Origin: DATAMF01 sp964472565
GTDB lineage: Bacteria > Chloroflexota > Anaerolineae > Aggregatilineales > Aggregatilineaceae
DNA length: 45,414 nucleotides
Reading direction: 5' to 3'
NCBI GenBank assembly: GCA_964472565.1
Contig: CAYYNB010000027.1
Coordinates: 1-45,414 of the forward strand
A program made the translations under genes and the position numbers. The notes beneath the pieces are model-generated. The model worked only from the letters and a program-made list of their open reading frames with translations, was not told where the DNA came from and did no database searches. Below are positions 33,550-41,873 of the stretch, piece after piece; the first letter of the stretch is position 1, and every line of letters starts with the position of its first letter.

Positions 33550-34251
33550 TTATTTCAGCGCAAATTCCGCAATCACTTCCTCGTTCGCCGCGCGCAGCAC
33601 ATCCCGTGACAGGGAAAAATGCTGGCGTGAGTAGATCGTAAACATGACCCGGCGAACGCGGATAGTGAGCGGTTTAGTTTGGCGGTACGGTTGAATCGCA
33701 TCCACCAGCGGCGAAATATCCTGTATTCCCCAGTATCCCAATGTCACATGCGGAACATACGTCCACCGTGCTGAGGGACGCGCCCGCAGCGGCAGCGCCC
33801 GCCGTATCTTCGCCCGCAGCACGTGTAAGCATCGATTATCATCTTGTACTTCCGCAATCAACACGTTGGGAAAGGCATTCAGTGGCCCGATTCGAATCTC
33901 AAATGGTTCAAAGTTCTCGATCACCGGACGCGCCCGCTGCATCAGCTTGGGCAGCGCCGCCCGCCGCCACAAATTCGGCAGCCAGAACCAGGGCCGCAGC
34001 CGCAAAAATCCCACATGGTGCAGCGTTATATGCAAATGTTCCGGCAGCAGCGGATCATAGTGTAATCGCGACTCAAAGGCCTGTTGCCATTCCACCAGTT
34101 GCCCCACCACTTGTGGCTCATCGAGCGGGATCAGGAATGTCAGGTACGGCATTTGGAACCATCGCCCCAATCCTTTTTGCTCTCGCGCCAACGAATCAAC
34201 CGTTTGGTTCAGACGAGCAAACTGTTCCCACTTCGACAGGTATTCACTCAT
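33550..34251 (-). CDS. 2'-5' RNA ligase-like (2H phosphoesterase superfamily) protein
   Basis: 233 residues. Two HxT motifs define the family: LPEHLHITLHHVG (about residues 71-83) and YVPHVTLGYWGI (about 167-178). They are placed about 95 residues apart, as in the 2H fold. Relatives cut cyclic 2',3'-phosphates or join RNA ends. It lacks other domains and is cytoplasmic. It is one base from the GHMP kinase gene, so both are in one operon with the helicase-associated protein and the SGNH hydrolase; a shared pathway is not evident. Confidence 0.88.
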   Translation of the reverse strand: MSEYLSKWEQFARLNQTVDSLAREQKGLGRWFQMPYLTFLIPLDEPQVVGQLVEWQQAFESRLHYDPLLPEHLHITLHHVGFLRLRPWFWLPNLWRRAALPKLMQRARPVIENFEPFEIRIGPLNAFPNVLIAEVQDDNRCLHVLRAKIRRALPLRARPSARWTYVPHVTLGYWGIQDISPLVDAIQPYRQTKPLTIRVRRVMFTIYSRQHFSLSRDVLRAANEEVIAEFALK

Positions 34252-34252
34252 G

Positions 34253-35416
34253 TCAGATCACAACTCCGGCGCTGGGTGCTGGTTCTACGGGGAAGAACTG
34301 TCCGGTTGTCCCGGTTATATGCTCATAATATGTCCCGGTATGGTTGATAAAGTCCTCCACCGCCGCCGTCTCCACCAGGGCAATCACAGCGCCGCCACTG
34401 CTGCTGTACCGTGCGCCATAACATCCTGGATGCAAAGTAGCGGCTTGCCACATCGCATCCAGCGCTGGCGAACTGCTCCCATAATCTTCTTTGGCGCTCC
34501 GGTACGACTCGTTCATCAGTTGCCCGAAGGCCGCTGCGTCGCCATTTTGCAGCGCATCGGCCCCCTTCTGAACCCGCTCCATTTCAGTGATCACATGGTG
34601 TGACCGCCGGAATTGGTTTTCCGTCAGCACAGGTTCAAAATCCAGCAGCCGTTCCAGTGACACATCGCGCAGCCGCCGCACGTGTCGATCCACCAGGCCG
34701 ATAGTGTGCGCCGTCATATGACAGTCTTCTGCCTGACCAGTCGATCCAACGGCTAGTTTTGGGTGTGTAGTCGTATCGCAGACGACCACACGGGCTTGGT
34801 AAGGAAATGGCAGATGTTTATACTCCAATGTCCGGCAGTCCAGCCATAAAGCCTGTCCTTCCCGCGCATGCAGGCAGGTAAATTGGCCTTCAATGCCTGA
34901 TCCGTTTCGCACATAGTCCTGTTCAGCCTCGCACCCGACTTGCGCCAGCTCTTTCGGATCAATCCGCCAGCTTTCAAAGGCATGCCACGCCACCGCAAAG
35001 GCCATCTCGACAGCCGCCGACGATCCCAGCCCCATTGGCACATCGCCCATAAACGCCGCATCCATCCCGTTGACCTTTAATCCCCGTCGTTGCAGCGCCC
35101 ACGCCACCCCGACCGGGTACTGTGCCCATTGCGGCAGTTCGCTTCCAACAATATCCGCGCGATGATCCAATCGCTTCAAGGATACCGTGGCCGCCTGTTC
35201 CATATCCGCCGCGTACAGCCGGATAAAATCAGCCGCACCAAAGCCCGCTGCCAGCCAAACCACCCGGTTGATCGCCGCCGAAATCACATACCCATCATGG
35301 ATATCGACATGCGCCCCCGGCAAAGTCCCGCCCCCCGGGGCCTGGCCATCCACGGCCGGCGGGGGGCCGGGATAGGCGCGGCGTGCCGGGTGTACGAGCG
35401 TTCGAGGAGGTGTCAT
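34253..35416 (-). CDS. GHMP kinase, galactokinase-like, with altered motifs
   Basis: 387 residues. The central ATP-binding motif is intact (GDVPMGLGSSAAVEMAFA). CDTTTHPKLAVGSTGQ, MNESYRSAKEDYGSSSPALD and ENQFRRSHHVITEMERV follow the galactokinase pattern. Two places deviate. The first motif, usually APGRxNLIGEHTDY, reads APGGGTLPGAHVDIHDG, losing the Arg and Asn while keeping His and Asp. The third, usually GAGFGG, reads YSSSGGAVIAL and is two residues shorter. The first 40 residues come from very G/C-rich DNA (35320-35400). It should phosphorylate a sugar, or be a variant or weakened enzyme. It starts eight bases after the helicase-associated gene. Confidence 0.8.
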   Translation of the reverse strand: MTPPRTLVHPARRAYPGPPPAVDGQAPGGGTLPGAHVDIHDGYVISAAINRVVWLAAGFGAADFIRLYAADMEQAATVSLKRLDHRADIVGSELPQWAQYPVGVAWALQRRGLKVNGMDAAFMGDVPMGLGSSAAVEMAFAVAWHAFESWRIDPKELAQVGCEAEQDYVRNGSGIEGQFTCLHAREGQALWLDCRTLEYKHLPFPYQARVVVCDTTTHPKLAVGSTGQAEDCHMTAHTIGLVDRHVRRLRDVSLERLLDFEPVLTENQFRRSHHVITEMERVQKGADALQNGDAAAFGQLMNESYRSAKEDYGSSSPALDAMWQAATLHPGCYGARYSSSGGAVIALVETAAVEDFINHTGTYYEHITGTTGQFFPVEPAPSAGVVI

Positions 35417-35424
35417 AAATCTGC

Positions 35425-37104
35425 TTAACTTTCAAATAGAATACCGTGCTGGCGCAAAGCCTCGGCCAATTCGTTTTCTTGCCCTGGCCGAACCAATACC
35501 GCCGCCGGACCAAGTATCGCGCCCAGATACCGCCGCAGATCCGGCGTTTCGAGGATCACGCGCATTGCTTCTGGTGTGCTGGCTTGCAGCACCACCGCCC
35601 GCGTCATCCACACATCCGCCTGGCCTGTCTTTTGCCACTGTTCCAGCAGTTGTACGACGCCGACCGGAAATGCCGTAACCCCACTCGTGCGCCGCAAAAA
35701 CGCCTGGATTGCATCGACCTGAATCCCTTGCTGCGAGGCTCGCCGCAGTCCCCCCGCCGACAGGCGATATTCAAACGGATCTCCCGCTGTAACCCACTCG
35801 CTGATGCGTGCCACCTGGAACCGCTCATAGCGGCTCATGTTACGTGGCACTCGCAGCGTCCCATCGGCCTGAATGCTCAGGTGTTCGCGTTCCTCGGTTG
35901 GGTCCGGCCACTCGCCCGCGCCGCTAAAGGCCCGTCCATAAACGGTTAACCGGCAAAGTGTACCGTTATCCCCCAAATCCACCAACCCTAGCCAGTGCAT
36001 CGGCCCCGTCAGAATAAATCGCAGCACCGCGCCATCCACCTGATCCCAACTCTCGAACCCTTGCAGATACTGCCCACTTTTGGGATCGCGGATATACCAG
36101 CTTTCATAATCCCCCGCCGGGCGCTGGAAATCCGGTTCTTCCGTTTTCACCATCTCGATCAGTTCGTCCAGCGGCCACCAGTCGTCGTCTGGCACAACTT
36201 CTAAAAACGACAGAACGGTTTGCCGCGCCAACAGCGGATCGTTTCGCCATCCCGTATCTTCCAGTTCGATTCCGGGTGTGTGCCACAAATCATTGAACAG
36301 CGTCGTATCCCGCCACACGTCTGCCAGCGCGCGCACCTGTCGAGGGCGCGACTGTTCCAACCAGGGTCGCGCGTTGGTCGGCACAACCTTAAAATGCCCC
36401 CCTTCATGGGTCACCAATCCCAGCCCGCTCACCAGACTCATCATCAGCGCCACCCGCGCCGCGTCCGCATTACCCAGCCAGAATCGTTCCAGTGCCTCAT
36501 TCACTTGCTGGCGTATTTCATCTTTTTCGGTAGATACCGGGACAATTTGCAGATAGGCCAGCAGCGTGGTGAGATCATCTACCAGCGTGGTTGTCGCTGC
36601 CTGCATCTGATCTGGCTGGCCGGTTTCCTCTGGGATACTTTCCGGCATGCTCAAATCAAATCCGGTTTGATGTGTGGGCAGCACATCCGCCAGATCCGAC
36701 GGTACATAGACAAAGTTTTGTACGCCTGTTTTTGCCTGATCAAAAGCCGTCGCAATCAGCCCGCGATAATAGAGCGCTTCTGCAATGCTGGCTGGGCTGA
36801 GATGCGGCTTTTCACGCTCTCGCCGTCCCGGTCCCATCTGCCGGATTTCTCCAAATAAGCGGCTGAATTGAGCTTCTGACATTTTATGCCCCGCCGATCC
36901 CAGCAGGGTTTGAAGAACGCCGCGTTCTGTTTCGTTTAATCGTCCCCATTCATACGCCGCTCGTTCAGCGTCCAGCATCGCGTAAGCCAGCTTTTCCGCC
37001 GCCTCGCGTTTATCCAGTCCTGCCATATCCACATCCCAGCGGCGCGCAATAATTTCCACCAGTCCAGGATCGTGATCAAGTAGAGTTGCTAATAATGTTC
37101 GCAT
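35425..37104 (-). CDS. Helicase-associated protein (XPB/Ssl2 Helicase_C_3-like), no helicase core
   Basis: 559 residues. The C-terminal half has the pattern known from actinobacterial 'helicase-associated' proteins: LSIQADGTLRVPRNMSRYE, FEYRLSAGGLRRASQQGI, AIQAFLRRTSG, and the closing LVRPGQENELAEALRQHGI. The N-terminal part is winged-helix-like (LNETERGVLQTLLGSAG, ALYYRGLIATA). There are no Walker motifs, so it is not a helicase by itself. In other genomes it accompanies a separate XPB-type helicase; none is visible here. The function is unknown, perhaps DNA repair or transcription. It heads a four-gene string and may be leaderless. Confidence 0.75.
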   Translation of the reverse strand: MRTLLATLLDHDPGLVEIIARRWDVDMAGLDKREAAEKLAYAMLDAERAAYEWGRLNETERGVLQTLLGSAGHKMSEAQFSRLFGEIRQMGPGRREREKPHLSPASIAEALYYRGLIATAFDQAKTGVQNFVYVPSDLADVLPTHQTGFDLSMPESIPEETGQPDQMQAATTTLVDDLTTLLAYLQIVPVSTEKDEIRQQVNEALERFWLGNADAARVALMMSLVSGLGLVTHEGGHFKVVPTNARPWLEQSRPRQVRALADVWRDTTLFNDLWHTPGIELEDTGWRNDPLLARQTVLSFLEVVPDDDWWPLDELIEMVKTEEPDFQRPAGDYESWYIRDPKSGQYLQGFESWDQVDGAVLRFILTGPMHWLGLVDLGDNGTLCRLTVYGRAFSGAGEWPDPTEEREHLSIQADGTLRVPRNMSRYERFQVARISEWVTAGDPFEYRLSAGGLRRASQQGIQVDAIQAFLRRTSGVTAFPVGVVQLLEQWQKTGQADVWMTRAVVLQASTPEAMRVILETPDLRRYLGAILGPAAVLVRPGQENELAEALRQHGILFES

Positions 37105-37109
37105 AAGCA

Positions 37110-37115
37110 GTTATA
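37110..37115 (-). promoter_or_regulatory. -10-like box five bases before an ATG
   Basis: On the minus strand TATAAC ends five bases before the ATG at 37104, with no Shine-Dalgarno between. A transcript would start at the start codon. No clear -35 was found. It resembles the arrangement at 25248-25261. Confidence 0.4.
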
Positions 37116-37250
37116 ACCTGATTTGTGCCGAAGGTTGGTTAAATTTTGGCGTGAAATCGAAGAGAATACAAACGCGCAGTGAACGGGCCTGATTTTGCAG
37201 TTGCTGCTCTTGGCCTTACATAACCCACATCTTTTGAAGCATAGATCGAA

Positions 37251-37272
37251 GGGGCGTATTGCGCTACGCCCC
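37251..37272. repeat. 8-bp-arm palindrome, GGGGCGTA type
   Basis: GGGGCGTA (37251-37258) and TACGCCCC (37265-37272) are perfect inverted copies around a 6-base loop. It lies just after the stop of the minus-strand gene ending at 37281, and there is no U-tract after it. It is a member of the palindrome family seen at 20510, 37864 and 45099. Confidence 0.75.
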
Positions 37273-37280
37273 GCCCAAAT

Positions 37281-37718
37281 TTACGCGTCAAGAATGAGTG
37301 GTAACGAAAAGAGGGTTAACGCCCGTTGCCATTCAGTACGTCCTTCGGGTAAGGCATCCAATAACGCTGTGATTTCAGGCAGTGCGCGGCGGATGTCACT
37401 TTTTGACAACCGCGCATGCCGCTCAATCAAGTCCGGCAGCCGCTCAGGATACTTCAAAAAGCCGAGCACCCAGTTACACAGCGTATAGCCCCCCATCACC
37501 GTGTTAGTCCACTGGTACTTTTCCTTGATCGCAGGCAGCCCGCGTTCATAAGTTTCGCGGACATAATCAGCGGTTTGGTGCAGGATTGTGCTATCCAGGT
37601 TGGCAACCAACGCCTGATAATCTGCATCCTGAAAAATTTGTGTGGGGCTGAGGGTCAGAAACCGTTCAGCCTCTTTGTCCGTGATACCAAGATAACCAGC
37701 AACCGAGTGAGTAAGCAT
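37281..37718 (-). CDS. Hypothetical protein, helical
   Basis: 145 residues, no family recognised. It is predicted mostly helical, with no membrane segment or signal peptide. The sequence has SVAGYLGITDKEAERFLTLS at the start, an aromatic middle part (KYQWTNTVMGGYTLCNWVLG) and an LSKSDIRRALPEITALLDAL helix near the end. AAAGGGA lies nine bases before the ATG, and codon use resembles neighbouring genes, so it is likely real. It is a lone gene between two palindromic repeats, on the same strand as its neighbours. Confidence 0.72.
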   Translation of the reverse strand: MLTHSVAGYLGITDKEAERFLTLSPTQIFQDADYQALVANLDSTILHQTADYVRETYERGLPAIKEKYQWTNTVMGGYTLCNWVLGFLKYPERLPDLIERHARLSKSDIRRALPEITALLDALPEGRTEWQRALTLFSLPLILDA

Positions 37719-37863
37719 GTGATTCCCTTTGTCAATTTGGTCAGCGTTTGGGTCAGTGTTTTTGTCAGTATTTTTGTCATTATACGCGGTTTAAATTTAG
37801 ACCAAATTAATGTCTTGTTAGAGCATCTGCTGGTTCATGCCCCTTTCCTCAGGGAAGGAGAGC

Positions 37864-37893
37864 GTAGGAGCAGGTTCGCACACCTGCCCCTAC
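37864..37893. repeat. 12-bp-arm palindrome, GTAGGAGCAGGT type
   Basis: GTAGGAGCAGGT (37864-37875) pairs with ACCTGCCCCTAC (37882-37893) with one mismatch, around a 6-base loop. A C-rich/G-rich stretch (CCCCTTTCCTCAGGGAAGG, about 37841-37859) sits directly before it, as in other copies of the repeat family. Confidence 0.8.
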
Positions 37894-37956
37894 AGAAACT
37901 TATCTATCCAATCCGTCCGTTCGCCAACGGTATCGCTCAACGCCTGTTTCCCTCAT

Positions 37957-37990
37957 GGATGGCACAATCAGATTGGGCAGAATCGTAGGG
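37957..37990. repeat. 34-bp repeat copy, second copy at 45068-45101
   Basis: The 34 bases from GGATGGCACAATCAG to AATCGTAGGG match 45068-45101 at 32 positions. Both copies run into GTAGGG; at 45 kb this opens a complete palindrome, while here the sequence continues as GCTTTTT. Upstream at 37918, TCGCCAACGGTATCGC matches modules at 45162 (inverted) and 45210. Confidence 0.85.
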
Positions 37991-38017
37991 GCTTTTTGAT
38001 TGATTTGTCCATCAGCT

Positions 38018-40303
38018 TTACTCACCCAGACCCAGCGGCACACATCCGGTTTGCCACAGTGGCGGCCAGTCTGAATGCGGATACCCGTAATAATCCTCGA
38101 CAATTCGCCGCACAATGGGCGCTGCCACTTCCGAACCCTCGCACGAGTTTTCGACAATGACCACAATCGCGATCTCGGGTTGTCCGGCTCGCATCGTAAA
38201 AGCGGTGAACCAGGCCTGTGGGGCAACGGTTGTGCCGCCCGTTTGAGCGGTTCCTGTTTTACCACACACAATCACGTTTGTTCCCTGGTACTCGTACCAG
38301 GTTTCGTACATATAACGTGCCGTGCCGGTTGCATCCATCGTGACATCGCACATCGCTTCTTGAATTGTTTGGAAAACAACCGGATCAAAATCAAGCTGTG
38401 CCATGGCGACGGGCTGGTTAACAGTCGCGGGCTGTTCTCCAATATGCTGCACACGATTAACCAATTGCGGCTTGTAGAGCGTTCCGCCGTTGGCAATGGC
38501 AGCCACCATCCGCACAATTTGCAGCGGCGTGATCTGAAGCGCCCCTTGCCCAATTACCATATTCAGGGTTTCCCCCATCGACCACGAATATCCGTTTAAT
38601 CGGAAGAAATATTCCTCATCAGGTACAACGCCAGTCGCCTCGTTCAGGTCGGTTAGCCCCGTATTGACGCCCAATCCCATCATTTCCGCGTACTTCTGAA
38701 GAAGCATCGGATCAGCATTGTGCAGCGCGACACCCAAATCCCAGAAATACGGGTCACACGACCACGCGAGGCCCCAATGCGCATTGACGCCTGCGCCGTG
38801 CCCATCTTTATCCCAGTCTGTGCGCTGTTCGAGTGAGTCTCCCCGACTCGCCCCATACCACACGCCCGTGCAGTTTGTTGTGATATTTTCGTTGTAGATA
38901 CCGCTGTCCAACCCTGCCGCCAGCGAAACAATCTTGAAAACTGATCCCGCCGGATATTGTCCTAATGTGGTCCGATTCAGTAAAGGTCGCCGTGGGTCTG
39001 TTTGTAAACGGCCAATTTCTCCGGCCCGGTCAAAATAGGGTGTGTCTGGATGGAACAGCCCCGGTTGGTAATAGGGATAACTCGCCATGGCCAGAATGTC
39101 GCCGGTGTGGACATCCATCACAATCGCCGCAGCGCCGGGCGAATTTGGTGCCCATGTCCCTTGTGATAGATCGTATGCTTCCACAAACGCCCGCTGTACG
39201 CCTTCTTGTAAATCCCGATCCAGCGTAAGATACACGCTCATTCCGGCCTCAGCCGGCTGCTCAGCAATAACGCGCAGTTCTTGACCTGTTGGCGCAATAA
39301 TTGTTAACCGTGCGCCAATCTTTCCAGCGAGTTGTTCCTCATACGTTTGCTCGATGCCTTCCTGCCCAATCAGTGCATCGGCTGGATAGCCTTTGGCGGT
39401 GTATTCCGTCATCTGCTCCGGCGTAATTTGGCTCACGTAACCCAACACGTGCGGGGCCAAATCTCCGTAATAACGCCGGGTTGTTCGGGTCGAAGTATCG
39501 AAGTCATCATTGCCGATGCCACATAGTTGCACCAGATTCCCCGCCTCGGCGTTAAAGGTTTCCGGGTCAAGTTCACCCACTGGAAACCGTGTATCCATGT
39601 TATAGGGAGCAATAAATTCCTCAATATCCTTATATTCGCGCACCAACAGGTTCGACAACAGGGTGATACATCCCACCATGTCGGGCACATCTTGTTTCAC
39701 CAGATTAAGTGTCACGGCGCGCCCATTTTGATCCACCATCACGTTGCCGTTGCGGTCATAAATATTCCCGCGTCCCGGCATTGTCCGTTGCAGGTTGAGC
39801 CGTGCTCCTTCAACCAGTTCGGCAAAAATATCCATAGGCGACCATGCAACACGCCATCCTTCCGGCGTCTCGATCAGGCGCATGGTCCGCTCCAAATCCG
39901 CTATATCCCCAAATAGGTTTGTGTGGAAAGTGACATCGTAGAGAATAGCGGCGGTGGTTCCCTGTCGCAGCGAATTTTTAACTTGGCTCTCCAGCGAGCT
40001 GAGTGTCATTGTGGTAGCGGTTTCGGTGTAGGTTTCAGTAAATTCGGTTTCGCTGTAACCATCGCGCGCATTCGGGCTGATCAACCCATACATCGTGGCG
40101 TAATCGCTGTTTTTCCATCCTTGTAAAAATGTCTCAGCCACCTGTTGAGCTTGATCCAGCGTCAATTGAGATGCCCCGGATGTGTCACCCTCAACCGGAT
40201 CGCCGCCCGCATTGGAACCGCTGCACGCGGCTAACACCATTGCCGCGATCAGGATGATCAAGCAGGCTTTCTTTCCCCTGACTTCCTTTTTTTTCCTCTG
40301 CAT
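38018..40303 (-). CDS. Class B penicillin-binding protein with MecA_N domain, lipoprotein
   Basis: 761 residues. The N-terminus is a lipoprotein signal with lipobox LAAC at Cys 27. Residues about 47-165 are an NTF2-like MecA_N domain (AQQVAETFLQGWKNSDYATM), then the PBP dimer domain (GNIYDRNGN, GYPADALIGQEGIEQTYEE) and the transpeptidase. The active-site motifs are S454-VFK (PAGSVFK), S515-CD and KTG at 682-684 (CGKTGTAQTGG). The enzyme cross-links peptidoglycan outside the membrane. The design is that of MecA, E. faecium PBP5 and B. subtilis PBP3 rather than plain PBP2; reduced beta-lactam affinity is possible but not shown. AAAGGTG precedes the ATG. Confidence 0.93.
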   Translation of the reverse strand: MQRKKKEVRGKKACLIILIAAMVLAACSGSNAGGDPVEGDTSGASQLTLDQAQQVAETFLQGWKNSDYATMYGLISPNARDGYSETEFTETYTETATTMTLSSLESQVKNSLRQGTTAAILYDVTFHTNLFGDIADLERTMRLIETPEGWRVAWSPMDIFAELVEGARLNLQRTMPGRGNIYDRNGNVMVDQNGRAVTLNLVKQDVPDMVGCITLLSNLLVREYKDIEEFIAPYNMDTRFPVGELDPETFNAEAGNLVQLCGIGNDDFDTSTRTTRRYYGDLAPHVLGYVSQITPEQMTEYTAKGYPADALIGQEGIEQTYEEQLAGKIGARLTIIAPTGQELRVIAEQPAEAGMSVYLTLDRDLQEGVQRAFVEAYDLSQGTWAPNSPGAAAIVMDVHTGDILAMASYPYYQPGLFHPDTPYFDRAGEIGRLQTDPRRPLLNRTTLGQYPAGSVFKIVSLAAGLDSGIYNENITTNCTGVWYGASRGDSLEQRTDWDKDGHGAGVNAHWGLAWSCDPYFWDLGVALHNADPMLLQKYAEMMGLGVNTGLTDLNEATGVVPDEEYFFRLNGYSWSMGETLNMVIGQGALQITPLQIVRMVAAIANGGTLYKPQLVNRVQHIGEQPATVNQPVAMAQLDFDPVVFQTIQEAMCDVTMDATGTARYMYETWYEYQGTNVIVCGKTGTAQTGGTTVAPQAWFTAFTMRAGQPEIAIVVIVENSCEGSEVAAPIVRRIVEDYYGYPHSDWPPLWQTGCVPLGLGE

Positions 40304-40329
40304 ACCAGCACCTTTTATGAAACAATAAA

Positions 40330-40370
40330 GGGGGCAAAGGTAACAGGATTCACTCCCAACCTTTACCCCC
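40330..40370 (-). terminator. Terminator between maf and the PBP gene
   Basis: On the minus strand GGGGGTAAAGGT pairs with ACCTTTGCCCCC (plus-strand 40359-40370 and 40330-40341), a 12-bp stem with one T-G pair and a 17-base loop. TTTATTGTTT follows. On the plus strand the same site has an internal C-A mismatch, so it acts mainly on the minus strand. Confidence 0.8.
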
Positions 40371-40424
40371 CATTATTCATACTCACTTACCGCTCATTAT
40401 AACGTGTGCGGCGCAGCCGTCCAG

Positions 40425-41072
40425 CTACGCTTCACCTACGGCAGGGCAGTCGTAATCAAATTGTGTCCAGCAAATCGCATGTAGATCAACCGTCGGCTCG
40501 ACCCCCAGTTGGCGCAGCGCACGCACCAACCGGCACATCGGCAGGCCGACCACATTCGAATAACATCCACTAAGTGCGTTTACCGGATGGAATGCGGCAT
40601 TTTGAATCGCATATCCGCCCGCTTTATCGAATGGATCCCCACTTGCGATATACGCTTCGATCTCCTCATCCGAATAATTGCGCATGGGCACATCCGTAAC
40701 CGCCACATCCGTAACACTGCGCCCTGTTCCCACCTCGATCAGCGTCAGCGCCGTATACACTTGATGGGTGCGCCCGCGTAGTTGCTTCAACATTGCCCGC
40801 GCGTCGTCCGCATCCACAGGTTTTCCCAGAATCGCCGGGCCATCTGCTACGGTGGTATCCGCCGCCAGAACAATCCGATTTTCTGGCGCATGTTTGAGCA
40901 CGGCCTGGGCTTTTTCCTGGCTCAACCGGATCGTATAATCCGCGGCGGCTTCACCCTCCCGCACGGCTTCATCAATATCAGCGCTTGTACGCTCAAACGG
41001 CAGGCCGAGCCGTTCCAGCAGTTCGCGCCGCCGGGGCGACCCGGATGCTAACAAAATGATCTTCTCGCTCAC
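40425..41072 (-). CDS. maf: Maf family nucleotide pyrophosphatase
   Basis: 215 residues, GTG start. The Maf signature is SGSPRRRELLERLGLPFE near the N-terminus, then SADIDE, the catalytic VLAADTTVAD, GKPVDADDARAML, GDPFDKAGGYAIQ and GCYSNVVGLPM. Such enzymes hydrolyse dTTP/UTP or modified NTPs (house-cleaning, division-linked in Bacillus). The GGYAIQ form is close to the dTTP/UTP group (YhdE), but specificity cannot be fixed by eye. It starts nine bases after the FHA regulator stop, and the AGGG upstream is rather distant. A strong terminator follows. Confidence 0.93.
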   Translation of the reverse strand: MSEKIILLASGSPRRRELLERLGLPFERTSADIDEAVREGEAAADYTIRLSQEKAQAVLKHAPENRIVLAADTTVADGPAILGKPVDADDARAMLKQLRGRTHQVYTALTLIEVGTGRSVTDVAVTDVPMRNYSDEEIEAYIASGDPFDKAGGYAIQNAAFHPVNALSGCYSNVVGLPMCRLVRALRQLGVEPTVDLHAICWTQFDYDCPAVGEA

Positions 41073-41081
41073 CGAAATATC

Positions 41082-41738
41082 TTACCCTGTCAATGTTGTC
41101 TTACGATTCTGGAACATCAATCCGAATCCGCGTCGTGTCACCAGATAATCATGCCCCGGATCCGCATCCAGCAGCCGTTTCCGCAGCCTGCTGACCAGTG
41201 CATCAATCGTCTGGTCGCTGACTTCTTCGTCCGGTCCCCAGACATAACTCACCACTTCCTCGCGGGTAACAATCCGTCCGGGGTTTTCCACCAGTAGCGC
41301 CAGCAGCGTAAACTGGTTAGGGCTGAGCGGCGGATACAAAAGCTGCCCCCCCACCATCACCCGCGCCCCGGCCACATCCAATTCCAGCCCAGGAACCGGA
41401 AAATGAACAGCATCAATTTGCGTCGTTGTCGCGGGATCATCGAATACCCATGTACAGACTTGGGCAAAATTCACCACATCCCCGGCCCGCAAACGGTACA
41501 TTTCGTTAGCTTCCAACCGTCGCCCATTCACAAACGTTCCGTTGGTGCTGCCCATATCTTGCAGAAAGATATTCAGATGATCGTTGTCCAACTGGGCATG
41601 CAGCCGCGAGATCGACGTATAATCAAGCACGTGGTTACATTCCCGCGCGCGTCCAATCGTGAATGGAAACGTGACGAGATCAACCGTTTTTCCGGCCTGA
41701 TCTCCTTCTTGTATGAGAAAACGCTGTACGGATGGCAT
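41082..41738 (-). CDS. FHA domain fused to OmpR-type winged helix regulator
   Basis: 218 residues. The N-terminal FHA domain shows FTIGRARECNHVL (GR 29-30), SISRLHAQL (S44, R45, H47) and DMGSTNGTFVNGRRL, so the phosphothreonine-binding residues are in place. Residues about 110-212 are a Trans_reg_C winged helix (LSPNQFTLLALLVENPGRIV, SDQTIDALVSRLRKRL, VTRRGFGLMF). No receiver domain is present. Such a protein would bind DNA and read a phosphothreonine signal from a Hanks-type kinase; the only kinase in the window is the kinase-amidase at 22 kb. That link is inference. It is followed closely by maf. Confidence 0.92.
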   Translation of the reverse strand: MPSVQRFLIQEGDQAGKTVDLVTFPFTIGRARECNHVLDYTSISRLHAQLDNDHLNIFLQDMGSTNGTFVNGRRLEANEMYRLRAGDVVNFAQVCTWVFDDPATTTQIDAVHFPVPGLELDVAGARVMVGGQLLYPPLSPNQFTLLALLVENPGRIVTREEVVSYVWGPDEEVSDQTIDALVSRLRKRLLDADPGHDYLVTRRGFGLMFQNRKTTLTG

Positions 41739-41873
41739 TACCTCTATCCTGGTACTAGCGGCGCTTTTTTACTTAAGTATGCAAGATAGTTGGAATCGAT
41801 AACTGATGCTAAGCCAACGTTGTCTTGACGGAATCCCTATCCTATTCTAAACCCTTCACGCCAATCCGTCAGC

